Position numbers and translations under genes: made by a program. From Symbiodinium natans (Eukaryota; Sar; Dinophyceae; Suessiales; Symbiodiniaceae), in the NCBI GenBank assembly GCA_905221605.1, contig CAJNDS010001291.1, forward strand, positions 576,811 to 640,810: 64,000 nt of DNA, given 5' to 3'. Of the stretch, positions 26,701-38,119 are shown piece after piece (within the stretch, counting starts at the first letter, position 1; each line of letters opens with the position of its first letter). The notes beneath the pieces were generated by a model that saw nothing but the letters and a program-made list of their open reading frames with translations, was not told where the DNA came from and ran no database searches.

Positions 26701-27170
26701 GATTAAGGGCAAAGAGGGTGGCACATTAGCGGGCCATGTCATCCTGGGCTGCTGGAGGACGGTCAACCCAAAGCTGTAGATGGATTGAACCGGCCTCCGT
26801 TCTGGCAAGCATGCACAGCCGAGGAATCGTACTTATGCTGCTTTTCCAAGCAGACAGACCTCTACAGCGTAGGCTGGGACATTCCTCGTGGATGTCAAGA
26901 ACCTCACTCACGCACTAATCGTCAAGAATCTTCAGCACACTTAGATGATCAGAGATGTAGCCAACGTCAGTTGCAGTAGCGGAGTCCAAACCATGTGCAG
27001 TTCTGCTCGATGGAGAGTTTACCGTGAAGACGTCCCCTTAGAAGAAGGATCCCCTTGTGCTGAGACACGTTTTCGTTTGCAGCAGAACGAGAGCAGCCGG
27101 AGCCCTGAGAGCTTTGGGTCAGGGGCTGTCTTCTACATGCTTATGACGGGAAAGCCGCCTGATTGCATGG
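20649..27170 (+). CDS. Split protein kinase gene (at least ten exon pieces)
   Basis: Ordered pieces of one kinase domain lie on the plus strand. They are a start with KIYDVYYWEE; a glycine-rich segment EDGDGGKVVFC; the ATP-binding lysine in VMKIKSK; FFSGLLVEFED; DGVVPEAALR; LLRDVLEALEHLHSHR; the catalytic loop LHRDIKPDN; the metal-binding segment LIDFDHADPD; and subdomain IX TDLYSVG joined to AVFYMLMTGKPP. Several junctions rejoin in frame when GC, GA or GT donors are paired with AG acceptors, as is usual in dinoflagellates. The catalytic HRD Asp and the Asn of PDN are present. The usual DFG reads DFD. The product would be a Ser/Thr-type protein kinase, substrate unknown. Exons for helix C and hinge, and for the activation loop and APE motif, were not found, nor was the 3' end. 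Loss of some exons through decay is possible. Confidence 0.7.
21193..21291 (+). CDS. Kinase exon 2 (glycine-rich loop)
   Basis: Follows a CCGCAG acceptor (AG at 21,191-21,192). Encodes VIQEDGDGGKVVFCRKKED, which occupies the place of the nucleotide-binding glycine loop. A GT at 21,292 in phase 0 is a plausible donor, since it joins in frame to exon 3. The true end is not certain. Confidence 0.6.
21658..21720 (+). CDS. Kinase exon 3 (ATP-binding lysine)
   Basis: Follows a TGCCAG acceptor. Encodes VGSEFNMVMKIKSKLSLQ; the first Lys of MKIKSK (codon 21,685-21,687) stands where subdomain II places the invariant lysine. The 3' boundary is approximate. Confidence 0.6.
21721..23978. other. Kinase intron region, missing exon(s) expected
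   Basis: Helix C and hinge of the kinase should be encoded here, but I could not find them. Three imperfect copies of a segment ending in TTGGACG-CTGGGCT lie at 22,783-22,898. Other open frames show no motif. Confidence 0.4.
22783..22898. repeat. Three imperfect tandem copies of a 36-41-bp unit
   Basis: Each copy begins GTC(A/G)TCG or GTCGTC and continues to TTGGA(C/T)G(C/T)CTGGGCT; spacers then end in AACACC or AAACC. In one frame the first and third give LSSLLDAWA and PSSLLDVWA. It is probably a small minisatellite inside a kinase intron, though a repeat-protein exon is possible. Confidence 0.5.
23979..24014 (+). CDS. Kinase exon piece FFSGLLVEFE
   Basis: The frame AGC-AGC-TTT onward encodes SSFFSGLLVEFE, which fits the region after the hinge of this kinase group. 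AG acceptors lie at 23,979-23,980 and 23,982-23,983, so the first residue is uncertain. A GA donor at 24,015 joins in phase 0 to 24,260 and gives VEFEDGVVPE. A GC donor at 24,021 is an alternative. Confidence 0.5.
24260..24288 (+). CDS. Kinase micro-exon DGVVPEAAL
   Basis: A 29-bp piece after a TTCAG acceptor encodes DGVVPEAAL plus two bases. With a GA donor (24,289) and an acceptor at 24,538-24,539 it rejoins as EAALRSLLRDVLEAL. The short length makes this call depend on its neighbours. Confidence 0.5.
24540..24593 (+). CDS. Kinase exon (helix E)
   Basis: Encodes SLLRDVLEALEHLHSHR, the helix just before the catalytic loop. The exon ends in GT followed by GC (24,594). Splicing that GC donor to the AG at 24,686-24,687 restores HSHRVLHRDIKPDN exactly, with a 94-bp intron. 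Confidence 0.7.
24688..24730 (+). CDS. Kinase exon (catalytic loop)
   Basis: Starts with the third base of a Val codon and encodes LHRDIKPDNMVLQ, the complete HRD-x-x-x-x-N catalytic loop with the proton-acceptor Asp, Lys and Asn. The 3' boundary is unsure: GC follows at 24,731 and an alternative GC donor lies within GTGCTACAG. Confidence 0.75.
24731..25630. other. Kinase intron region
   Basis: No exon is recognised. The stretch includes A/G-rich and T/C-rich DNA around 25,150-25,390. Confidence 0.45.
25631..25683 (+). CDS. Kinase exon (DFG-equivalent segment)
   Basis: After a TTTTTTCAGCTTGCAG acceptor the frame encodes RVVLIDFDHADPDFMNS. The segment stands where kinases have DFG. The Mg-binding first Asp is kept and Gly is replaced by Asp. 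A GT at 25,684 is a plausible donor. Confidence 0.65.
25684..26850. other. Kinase intron region with TA repeat
   Basis: Activation-loop and APE exons are expected here but were not recognised. A TA/TATG repeat lies at about 26,028-26,095. A Ser/Ala-rich open frame at 26,174-26,377 has no known motif. Confidence 0.45.
26854..26872 (+). CDS. Kinase exon (subdomain IX start)
   Basis: Encodes TDLYSVG, the conserved Asp of the F helix with its D-x-(Y/W)-S-x-G signature, after a GCAG acceptor (an AAG acceptor at 26,850 would add Gln). The GC donor at 26,873 paired with AG at 27,121-27,122 gives TDLYSVGAVFYMLMTGKPP. Confidence 0.6.
27123..27170 (+). CDS. Kinase exon (subdomain IX end)
   Basis: Encodes GAVFYMLMTGKPPDCMG, matching the hydrophobic F helix and the T-G-x-x-P turn of protein kinases. 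The 3' boundary is uncertain. A further piece, MPYDDEIFDGIGKPVAPPG at about 27,452-27,510, could be a later exon but is not recognised. Confidence 0.6.
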
Positions 27171-27566
27171 GGGTCATGCTGCTGTTCAGACATAGTGTGT
27201 GAACATGTTCATTGACTTCTCCGGAATCTCCTGTACCTTAAATGACACCCACCAGAGCTCGTGGTACACACAGTTGCGTCTCTTTCATGTGGCACCCCGT
27301 CAGCTGCTACACGAACCCCGCCCCCGCTGTCCTTTCCAACGCCGTGGCTCTCTAGCTCTAAGCTGTACATTGCCGAGGTAGTCTATATTTTGGGGTCTTT
27401 TAGGTTGCAGCCTGGCATGGTTTCGAGCGACGGGTTGAGGGTCTGAGTTTGAGGATGCCCTACGACGATGAGATCTTCGATGGTATCGGCAAGCCCGTAG
27501 CACCGCCAGGATCCAGGACGCGGGGCGGCATGGTTATGCGCATAAAGCCAAACGGATTAGGTGTCG

Positions 27567-27606
27567 CACTTCATTGAACTTCATTGAACTTCATTGAACT
27601 TCATTG
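27567..27606. repeat. Four copies of a 10-bp unit
   Basis: TTCATTGAAC is repeated head to tail without change in the first three copies. Confidence 0.9.
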
Positions 27607-27880
27607 TGTAGGTGGCCAGAGTTGACGTCTGGTTTGGGATTTAGCCTGTGTCGTGCAGGAACTCTGTATGCAGGGAAACGCACTGTTCTTGGCCTTCTTG
27701 ATCATTTGCTTGTTGTTCCATTCCTCAACTGCACGCTGTAAGTCCCTAATGTGGACACAGTGACCGGAAAACCGACGGCAAAGCACCGTCATGTCTTCTG
27801 AAGGGCTGAAGGGCCCAAACCTCGGACCCTCCAAAAAGCCTGCAACTGACTTAAACAGCACACTGGCATGCTTGTCACAC

Positions 27881-27884
27881 ACGC

Positions 27885-27916
<32 letters not shown>

Positions 27917-27940
27917 CTCTCTCTCTTTCTCTCACATGCA
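27881..27940. repeat. CA and CT microsatellites
   Basis: A CA run (about 27,884-27,911) followed by a CTCT stretch in host DNA. Confidence 0.9.
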
Positions 27941-30900
27941 CGCTCTCACACAGGCACTGGCACTTGCACTTGCCTTGACAAATGGATGTATTTGGACAGA
28001 TCGTGGCTATGTAGCTTTTTGGTCAGGGTGCGGCGTAAGGCGAGGTGAAATGAAGAAAGAGAACAGAGGCCCCGCAAGCTGCCCAAGCAGGGTCCATGGG
28101 TGTAATGTACGTTAGGCAGGTTCGCTGACCGGGGCCCGCTCCCCGGCCCCCTCCAAACGCCAGATTGGCTAGTGAGCGCGTGAACGTGAACATGCACACC
28201 AGCCTCGGTTGAGGCAACTTAAGGTTCGCGAAACAGGTCGATGCAAAAGCACCAAGCATGTCACCAACACAAGGCGCGAGAGATGGCAAAATGATATTCC
28301 AACATTGGCAAGCACTTGCTGCCTTCTCCCTTGACTGGATCACTGTCGCAGAATGGACATGCTTCCAAACAGTGCATTGAAGGGCCTAATTAGGAACAGA
28401 GCATGACTCGGGTGAGTAAACCCTGCATTGCTCAAGAGTATGCCTTACTCACTTCGGCTTGGGAAGGACACATGAAATGGACTCCGACATGACATGACCA
28501 TTGTTGGATGAATGTGCATGAGGATGAGAATGTTCTTTCAAAGTGTGCCCTACAGCAGGACCCACTCACAATCTGCAAAATGCGAAAATACTTTGCGAAG
28601 TGTCGACCGTGTCCAGGTGCACATGCGCACAACTTGTCAACTCAGCGTTGCCTGTTGCATTCACGAAATGGCTCCGGCCCTGACCCTTGAGGCCTTAAGC
28701 CCCTCAAAATCTCTCAAAGCGTTTCAACGTGTGGGCTTTTTTCTGAGGGCACCCAGCCCTCGGATCGCGTGGCAAGAGACCTTTCAGAGCAGGGGGCTCG
28801 GTCACAGGGGATGTTCCGGCTGGGTTTTGGTGATTTGGTGGAGAGGGGTGTTCGAGGTTGAGTGTGTTTTAGGACCTTTGGGAAGTTGAGGACCGGTGCC
28901 AGTCGTTTTAGGCATCGAAAGAATTCCGGCTTTGATTTCAGAAGTCTGCCGTTTGGGTTTGTTTTCTTGGCTTCCATCGTCAAAGGGTTGGGGTTGAGAG
29001 GCTTGACACTCTTGACACCATTGCAGATGCCTTGGAAATAGCCCCATTGACCTCGCTCCTGGTGTTGAGCCGAGGACTTAAGCAAGCAGAAGTGGACTGG
29101 GATTGCGACCCCTGGCCATCGCCGCTGGGAGACAAATCAGACAAGACAATTTGGAGGCTTTTTCGTACGCCTTCAAGGGCTTTAATTTGCTTTCGCACCT
29201 GACCTGCGCAAACTGGTTGTGGCACGGAATCTTAGCTGACCACTGCACAGGTTTGGTTGGCCATTTCTTGGTGATTCCTTGACCTTTCTAAAACGTCTCC
29301 TACGTCTGTAGGGATCTAAGCGGCGACTGGCCGAGTGCAGGGGACAGGAAATGTGTTTCTTCGGGAACCCGCCCGACCAAGAGACAAGACGATAGCCAAA
29401 GACTCAAAGACTCTGCAAGCACCAAGAAGCTCCCAAGCATGAGTGGCGTTTGAAACCATTATGTCAGCAAGACAGGCCCACATGCAGCAAGGAATATCCG
29501 GATGCCATGAAGCCAGCTCAAATCCAACAAACTCTCAAAAACCAGCTAGGCGGCAAAAGAATTCTCTGAATGCTCAAGCACTTCCCCAACGACGGCCCCG
29601 CCAAACAGAAGCCCTAAGAACCTGTCAGCGAGGCAACCGGTCAGCAAAGACCTGTGCAAACAGCTGCTCTCCTTCTCCCCGGCCATGCGGCCCCGGGATG
29701 CCCGGGCGGTCTCAGGGCATGCAGTGGAGTAAGATGCAGTGGGGCTTGGTCGGCTTGGGGCTCTTGTCTTGACTTGCATGGACAGTCTGCCTACGACTTC
29801 ATGAACCATTACAGAGAAAACCGCGATGATGAAGCCATGAGAGGGCAGGAGTCGTATGGACAACTGGCAACAACGACATTATCAACGGTCTCCAGTGCAT
29901 AGTGTGCTTGGTGTACGGGTCTTATGCCATGCGTATTTGTTCGTGCCCGTCAGCAACAACTCGCTCTGAAACTACGAAGCCAAACGAACCAATGGGTCAA
30001 TGGGGCATAGCCTCTCTGGTTCTCGCCTTCTCCAAGAAAGAGCCGCCCAAAGCCTGAACCCAAACCCCCAAAGCGCTTTGAAGTTTCTTTTCCGAGGCCT
30101 TGGCTCATCCATGGTTTTCCGAGTGCTAAGCACCACGAAGCTGAGCGAGAAGGGTTGCGGTCCAGCGGCATTCCAGGGGCTGTGGGCGGATGAAAGCTCA
30201 ATCTCAAATGTCCTGATCCAGATTTTCCATGGTACTGCTTCTACTCTGATTCTACGGACTGTAAGGTAAAGAACATCTTGGATGGACAGCCTCGGGCCTT
30301 TGGAATTCGAATTGTGAGCTTCATGGGTCCTGGGGCAAGGTTGAAGGCAGAGGTTCAAGGCTTCAAGGGCAGGAGCCGCAGGAGGTGCTTGGCAGTGCTT
30401 TGCCCCTTGGCCCCGCGATCGCAACCAGCTTCGCACGGGGTCTTCTGCGTAGATGGTCAAAGGAAGTGGGCAGGACTTGGGTGGCGCTGATGTGCATTGC
30501 ATAGCAGACTTCGCAAGTGCGTTCCCTGGCTTGACATCGACCGCATAGCTCGGCAGCGCTCCTTGAGTCCCCCCTTCCTTCTTTTTGTCGTTCTCGCTTG
30601 TGCCATCATGAATTAGAACTTAGCAGAACCTGGGAGAGTCTCAGGCACGTGGCATTTCATGTCTCTGTGCGCGCAGTGCCTAGCAAGGCCGACAGGCATC
30701 AGTCAAATTAGAGAGATGCCAGTAGCGATTAGAGAGCGCTCGCGTTTAGCAGCTACGCTCCTCTGCCACTGACTGCGGGAAAGCAGTGCCGCCAGAGATG
30801 ATGATTGCGTCCTGACTGCATCTCTGTACAGTGCGGATGTGATGTCAGGCTTCGAAGCAAGGATCCCTGGATAAGCCACAACGGGATGCGAGGATAGCTG

Positions 30901-31145
30901 AGCCAACCCTCGCCGTGCAGATGTGTTTGCGCTGTTTTGGCGTTTCATGTCCTTCGTCGCTCACCCGAGCTTGGATGAGGCCAACAATACTGCGTAGAGG
31001 GCCACACCACGATGTGACCCAGCACAAGATGCCTGAGCCGCAAAGCTGTGGCTTTGAGGGAGTTGTTGGGGACAACATTCCGGAAGCAAATGAATGGATG
31101 CACTGGATGTCGAGCAAATACACAACATTGTAATCGTTGTATGCA

Positions 31146-31245
31146 GATCTGTCCATCTATCTGTCTATCAATGTCTTTCTATCTATCTAGCCATCCAAGG
31201 AAGTATGTACGCATGCGTGTGTGTGTATATATATATAGTATAGTC
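31146..31245. repeat. TATC/TGTC, TG and TA simple repeats
   Basis: Short imperfect tetramer, TG and TA runs lie next to each other. Confidence 0.75.
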
Positions 31246-34200
31246 CAATGCTTGTTCTATTCTCAAAGCGACTCGGAAGCATAGAGTCCGAAGCATGCAA
31301 CACATGTGGCCAGTTGCAAAGAGATGCTGCCGCTGACGTCCTTATAAGAGTGCTGCATGGCAGCTTGTCACTGACTATCAACTGCAACTCTCTCCGAGCA
31401 GCTTCGGTCCCTTAGACTTGACGCTGGATCTCATTCAGAGACGGGATCCTGCCAGAAGATGTCAGACGAATAGTTGAGTCGTTGCTCTTTGGGTTAAGGG
31501 TTTAGTGTAGAGTGAACGGACCACGTGGCAAAAAAGAGTACAGGCCCCGGGTCCTCAGTTCGGGGATCATGTTGCGCTTCTTTTTCTTCCCGAATTGCTG
31601 GGGGTCGCCATCAGGCTGAGGATTCACCGACAGAGAGGTGTTGTCATAGCTGAGCATGGATGACCGCTACCAGGCTTGAGCATATCCCAGCTCCCATGCA
31701 GCCAACAAAGCAACTATGGCAACTTATATGCAACAACCCCCAAGCCTGCGCGTCTGTGAATATTTAGGAACTCAGAAGCAACTGCCAAACAAAGAACAGA
31801 TCATCTATGAGGATATCCATTGTGTCAAAGCGGGGAAGTCTTCTGGCACCTCCCACAGCGGCCTGTGGGGACCAAATTGCTCGCTAACCCGTACCCTGCA
31901 TCGCGTTTCTTTCCGGAATGGCGAAAAGCGACAACATGAAAACCTTGACATTTCTGTCGTTTGGTGGGCTTGTGTTTGTTAAACGACGTTATACGTTTTG
32001 TCAGCGTAGCTGTGTCGTTATCTGTTGGTCCAGTGTCGGCACGGAGCCTTGCAGCATACAATAGTGCCATAGTGCGCGCACCTCCCTGAGTCAGTAAGGT
32101 TTAACCATGTCCTCGTGCGATCAGACAGCCAGGTGATTTGTCTCTTCGGAGCCTAAAAAGATGTTCGAAGACTGTTCCAAGACTGTTCCAATGTTCCGTT
32201 GACACGATCCGCTTGGGGAGTGTGTTGGTACGACGTCGGTGCAAATCCAATTGCTGTGCCTCTTCAGAGCTGTTTTTTGATAGCCTGTGTCTCGTAGCCG
32301 TAGCATGAGCTGCAAACATTCCGGTGAGCTGCGCCTGGCCTCTGAGCACTTTCATGAGTTTGCGGAATCATCGCAGCGCCGTGAATCCGAGGGCCAGTGA
32401 AGGACCATGCGCCCCATAGAATCCACCATGCTCCTAAATCTGTCCCAATATCTAGGATCGAGCATGGATGCACACAAGAGGTCGAGGCCCTGACGCTTGG
32501 CTCCTACTTATGGTCCTACTTCTCGCAACGCCAGAGCGAAGGTGCGCGGAAGAAGTAGTTCACAAGCCATTGAGCCTCAGTAGGACAGACTCGGCAGTAG
32601 TTGTTTGGAGTTGCAGAATCACGTGATCAAAGTACGTGTTCTAAGAAGGTTTTCTGGCCACGCTTCTTAAACGGAGGAGGCTAACATATCCTAGCCCTTG
32701 AACCCTCGAAAGGAAAGCTTTTACACCAAGGCACAGCTCTGCCCCATAAAGCCGAGACTGCCATTACGGCCTCTTCTTGTTGGGCTAGAAGCTGCGGAAC
32801 CCCACCCAAATCCAAATCGCCCCAAGCTCTACATGCCCATGAATCCGAAGCATCTAAGCGACTAAGTCACCTCAGCAAGCACGCTGCCGCTTCGCAAGTT
32901 TCGGAGTTTTGCTCCCTTAAGGGGTGCAAAGGTCCAACATCGTCGTAGCATATCCCACGCACTTGGTGGACCCTTTAAGTCTGCGGCTTGCAGGGCTTTA
33001 GCCACCGAAACTCTACGATAATTTCGCAAAGCTTCAGGGTTGTTTAAGTGCACATGCGTCGCACACTCTTAATTAGAACCTCCGAGGTTCATAGGTGCGG
33101 GATATGTACAGGGTGTAGGTAGGATTGAGGGTTCAAAGCATGTCAACTCCTTCCCGCCTTAGCTTCCTGTTCCCATACATGGTTTGTGTTTCCTCCTTCG
33201 AGGGGGGCCGATACTTTTCTGCGGAACCGGACATGACGCATCAACGTGGAACGGGGCTATAATATTGGGATAGCTTGGGCTCTCGAAGTGCTTGTGGTGG
33301 GATCACACAACTCTTGGTCGGCCCACCTGCTGGACGAAGTTGCTAGCATTGCGATTGCCAGTGTGCCGATAGAGCAGAATCAGTCTTGAGTTTCTAAATG
33401 TGCACCAAATCCATTGTCACAAGTGTATTTAGTGTGTTTAGGTTTGCGATTATTTCCGGGAATCGTGATGCTCCCACAGGCGGGTCGGAATATTCGGCTG
33501 GATGGGAAGCAGTGATCCGCATGCAGTGGTTCTGTCTTTGTCACAGTGTCACAGACACATTGAACGCGGGCTTGTTTCAGCGGATTGCTGTCGTTTCCGC
33601 TGACCGTTTTTCGGTCGTCGGCCCAAAGGGTCTCTGGTAGCCGGAATGCCATGAAGCAGCAACTGCAGGGCCCCATCTTCAGTACAAGCCTACCTCCGGC
33701 AAGGTTAGTTGGCAGAAAGTGTGCCTGCAAGTGCATGTTGAGGAGCCTGGGCTGTAGTCCTGTCAAGATATCTCACGCAGATCCTGGTTGGGCTTTTGAG
33801 GGATTCGAGACTGGGACGTTGCAGATGTCACTTCACGTAGACGGCCCGATCAAAGCTGTTCTGCTTCGGATGGTTGCAGCGTGGTGAAAGCCTCTCGTCA
33901 TATGAAGCTTTGCCGGCTCATCGAGGATGCAAAGGCCCGACTGCAGGACAGGGCCGGAGATGGGAAATGGCTTCATAAGAGTTTCAGAATCAACTCACTC
34001 CAGCAAAGTCCCTCGCGCAACACCTTCCAAGACGTGAAGCCATTCTTAATCTGGTCTGCCTGGCCATGCGGGAAATTCCCTGCCAGGAATTCAGCGAGGG
34101 TCGGCATACTCCGCTCGTAGCTGTTCCCTGGGACTCTAGTCCAGGTCTTTTTTGGAGGCTCGTGGGGTGCAACAGTCGGAATCACACCATTGTCCATGTC

Positions 34201-37200
34201 ATGGCGTTCCCCTGCAGACGTAGCTATGCCTATGAGGCTCCACAAAAGTGGCTCTGCGAAGCGCACACATGCATTGCTGGCAAAGGAGGTCGGTGCTGAA
34301 GCTTGAACAACTGAGGCCATGACCTTATCAGAAGACATGCCTGTTAGATAATCAGGTGGCTGTTGTTCATCGAACCCGAGAAGCTGAGCTTAATGTAAAT
34401 GGGCCTCAAATCATCCAACAGACGAAGTGCCAGTGAAATGTCCGTCGTTCATGGAATCTTGCTGACCTCCGAATACTCCCTGCGGGCTTCAAGTTCAGGG
34501 CTTGTAAGTTGCGGCTTTGGACCCGCAGGTGTTCTTTTTAAGCCAGCCATGGCAGTAGCTGACCTTGTTGATGTTATGATGGAAGCTGTGCCGTAGGCAT
34601 GGGTGCATCATGGCGCATCCATCTCAGGTATATACAGTATAAAGTGTAGAGGCATCACGTCGAGTCAGCGTTAAGGCTTTAAGGCTTTGGCTTCGGAATG
34701 GACTCGAGTCCTTTCAGTGAGGTTACACCTGACATGATGAAAATCAACAGCCAACGCTGGGTGGGGGGGGGTCCAAACTTAATTCCAGTATTTAAGCTTG
34801 AGCTTGCATGGGCCTATGCCTATTGGCACATCTCGTCATCGCAATGGGGCTTTGCCAGCGAGGCGCCTCTGTCTCCTGATGGGCCCTTTGGGCTTTAGCT
34901 GACAATGACCGACAAATTGAGGGTTGAGGTCCAAAAGGCATCCAAAAGGAGACGTCATCCAGTCCTCGGAGCGTGCTTTCACGAATCTCCCACTCGCATG
35001 TTGACAAAGCAATTGAAGCGCTCTAAAGCACTGGCATTTTCCTGACTTGTCCCGGGTCCTAGTGTGTTGTCGAGGTTCGTGAAGCCACCGCCCAGTTGAT
35101 GTGCCCGCAATTTTACAGCTCCGGCACGCATTGTGACACGAGCGCTGTGCTGTCGTTTTGCTGCAAAAGAGGCGCAGCCCATTGTCGGGGCACGAGTTCT
35201 TTGAGCGGAACGTAGGTCATCGTTTTTTCTATGCGACTAACGAGCCTGAGTTATGCTACTGCCCTTCCGAGGCAGACGGAGTAACGCCAGCTGCAACGAC
35301 CATGTCGTCCCAGTCTGATTTGGCGACAGTGGCCTTGACCCCCGAAGTCTCACGATTCGAAAAGTAGGTTAGTTCCCAACTACCGTGCAAATATTGGTCG
35401 GAAAACACTCTGCTGCATACTGATACTACATATTCTGCACAAATTCGATCTAGCTTGGCGACCAGACTGCCCCACAGAGAGGTATGACAAGAGGAGCGTC
35501 ATCGATCGTTGCCTGTCGGCGGTCCGTGGTGGAGTTTGGCAGTCATGGAATTCGCACGAATTCGGGCCTGCCTGCCGTTCAGGCACTTTGGGCGGATGTA
35601 TGTGGACTTATGTTTCTCCAGAGTGGCTCACGTTCCGAGCCCTGATTCCAGTCACCCAGGGTTCTGGGTTTCGTTCGATTCGTATCTTGCCTCAGCCTAA
35701 ACGGAGGGAGGGCAGGCATCGGTAGCAGCGTGCAGCTTTCCGGAAAGGATCTCAGCGCGCCATGTGCATGAACAAACACATCTGCCGACTGCATCGTTCA
35801 TGATCAGACTGCCAACAGGTACTGTAATCTGAATACAGACGAGACACAATCACAAACACTTCCAATGCGTGACCAATGCATAAACATGCTGCTTGCAGTC
35901 TCTTTACCAGTTGCTGCGGTTGGGTTTGAATGGTGGGCTCCCTTCCGAGATGGCTTCCCTTGATTTTTGTCTCAAATTGTGCAGCATCGAGGTTCGGGTA
36001 GAGAATTTGGCCCGAAAGCAAAGCTCGAGCTTAGGCTTGTCGCAACGCAAACGCAGGCCTCTCCCCTCGTGAACAGCAGGACCCAGCGTTTCGTCCCTGG
36101 CCATGGTCGGCACCGTGCGCGATGCCGCAGACACATGGCCCCAGCTTCTCGAAGGCGCAGTGCGTGCTGCACCAAGCTTCCCTTGTACAGCAGAACCTCT
36201 GTGGTACCCTCCAGCCAGTCTCCAAGAAATCTGTGGCCCTCCCGCACGAGACCCGGGCAAAAAGACGGACAAGTTTCACTGTCTAGGCAATGGTCCTAGC
36301 CTTACTCCCTCCGGATCATGCATCGGTCGCTTGAATCAAAGGCTTTAAGGAAGGCTGTTGTGCTGGCCGATTCCAAGCCATCAACTTCGAAGTCTGCCCA
36401 TAAAATCTCCAGGTCGAGAGGCCGGGGCCATCCTGCCCAAGCCAGGCCTTGCCACTCCTCTGGAAATTGGCTTACGGATGCTTACGGATGTTTCTGGGGT
36501 GCTTCGATGGTCTTGGAGTCTTGGGGCATGTGCAACACTTGACAGGAACCAGGCCTCGCCTCTGGTCGTGGCTTAGTTTTTTCCACACTTTGTTTGTACG
36601 TGCTTGTGTGGCTTGAATAAAGATATTTGCTGCTCATATTTCCACGGCAAATATTCACCCTTGAAAGATGGAATCAGAGCTCTGGGTGGGTCTTCCCTCA
36701 AGATTCCACATGCCCCATGCCGCGCGCGCGCGAGAGAGGATTTCAACAAGATCCCACAAAAACACATGCGCAGAGGGAGAGAGGTGCGTGCGCCTGTGCG
36801 TTTGCGCGTTTGTGCGCGCTTGCTTGATTACAGTTTGTTGGCGGGGGAAGGGTTGGATTGGAGGGGGGGGTGGGCACATGTGGGCACCCAAATCTTCCTT
36901 CATGTGTTGAGGCAGTCTGTTCGGCAGTTTCATGGGGCCCTACTTGCACGTCAAGATCACGTGTCGCATCCCCCAGCCAGAACGGTTCCTGACCATCACG
37001 GCCCAGGACTGCCTGCCAGCGTTCAGCTCGATGGCAGCGCAGCCTGGAATTGGTACCTTCAACTTGAATTGGAGTTTTTTCGGTCTGGCAGCTGTTACAT
37101 GAGGTCCCAAATCACAGTGGCGGCACATCGCCTCAAGGCTATGGCCTCCGCACCCCTTGCGCAGGGCCCTTCTGCAGTACTCTGCAGTCCCTAAAACTGC

Positions 37201-37650
37201 GGAGTTCAGCCTCGTTCAGCCGAACGCGCAAGCTGCAACCATTCGCAGTCGAGTTTCATTCAGATCCAGGTCTTTGGCATGAACAAAGAACACATGCGAT
37301 CCTCGGCTTTTCTTGCGCTTCGGTGTAAGAATCAGTATGAACATGGGTTTGACAATTGGTCCGAGGTGTTGATTTGATTTCTTCTTGGCTTTGGGCGCAG
37401 ATCTGTTGGCTACAGCTTTAGACGTGGGTAGAGCCTTGCAAGATGTTGGTGAAGGCACCTCGAATCGAAGGATGTTTGAAGAATCTAAGAAACGCGCTCC
37501 TCCGCCTGCAGCTGCATGAGTCTCCATCTTACACTAACACAGCAAATGAGTCTGTACCTTGCCAGTGGCCGAGTACTACAAGGCCTCAGATGAAGAGTTG
37601 CTACTGAAGATCCTGAAGCCTTATCTCAGATGCAGACAAAGAACTCACAA
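31246..37650. other. Host DNA without recognisable gene
   Basis: Open frames of up to 196 codons (36,604-37,194, plus) cross G-rich and CG-rich patches and show no known motif. Another frame at about 36,938-37,100 (TCRIPQPERFLTITAQD onward) looks protein-like but is unassigned. Confidence 0.45.
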
Positions 37651-37713
37651 GTCCCAGGACTCGATGTCTTTGGGCTCAATAAAGCCATCAGCGCCTGCGA
37701 GAAGCACGTCTGA
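37651..37713 (+). pseudogene. PPR repeat fragment
   Basis: The frame reads VFGLNKAISACEKH and stops at TGA (37,711). N-K-A-I-S-A-C-E-K is the first helix of a pentatricopeptide repeat as found in dinoflagellate PPR proteins, which bind organelle RNA. Only half a repeat is open before the stop. This is either an exon ending in an unrecognised donor (a GT lies at the Val codon before the stop) or a decayed copy. Confidence 0.5.
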
Positions 37714-38119
37714 TCTAAACAGCCTGTTGATACCAGCATCGAGGGCTTTCCAGAGTTTGGAGGGACTCTGGACTGGACTTGGACTGGTTGCCCGAATGAA
37801 TCATATTTTTGCGGCGGGAACTGATTCCTATCAATCTTGAAGCATTGGTATCACATGAGGGACCGGCACCCCTCCTCGTTTAATTCCCCATTTCATAAAA
37901 CAAACAAAGCATCCCCCCCCTCTCCCCCCTCCCCCCCTTCCCCCTCCTGTGCTTAGTCAGGAGTCTCTTTGCGGAAAAGCCTGCCCTTTGCAAGCATGCT
38001 TTCGGAGAGCTACTGCGTCTGTGAGCCACAGGTCCCAGGAGCAGTAGTTTTCTAGGTCTCCTGCCCAGGGCCGGCCTCAGGTGATACTGGGGCAGCAAGC
38101 CACGACCAATCCCCCCAAA

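Larger units (their letters stand above)
27171..31140. other. Host DNA without recognisable gene
   Basis: Contains four copies of a 10-bp unit (TTCATTGAAC, about 27,567-27,606) and a CA/CT repeat (about 27,881-27,940). A minus-strand frame at 28,980-29,225 looks helical but matches nothing known to me. Confidence 0.5.
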
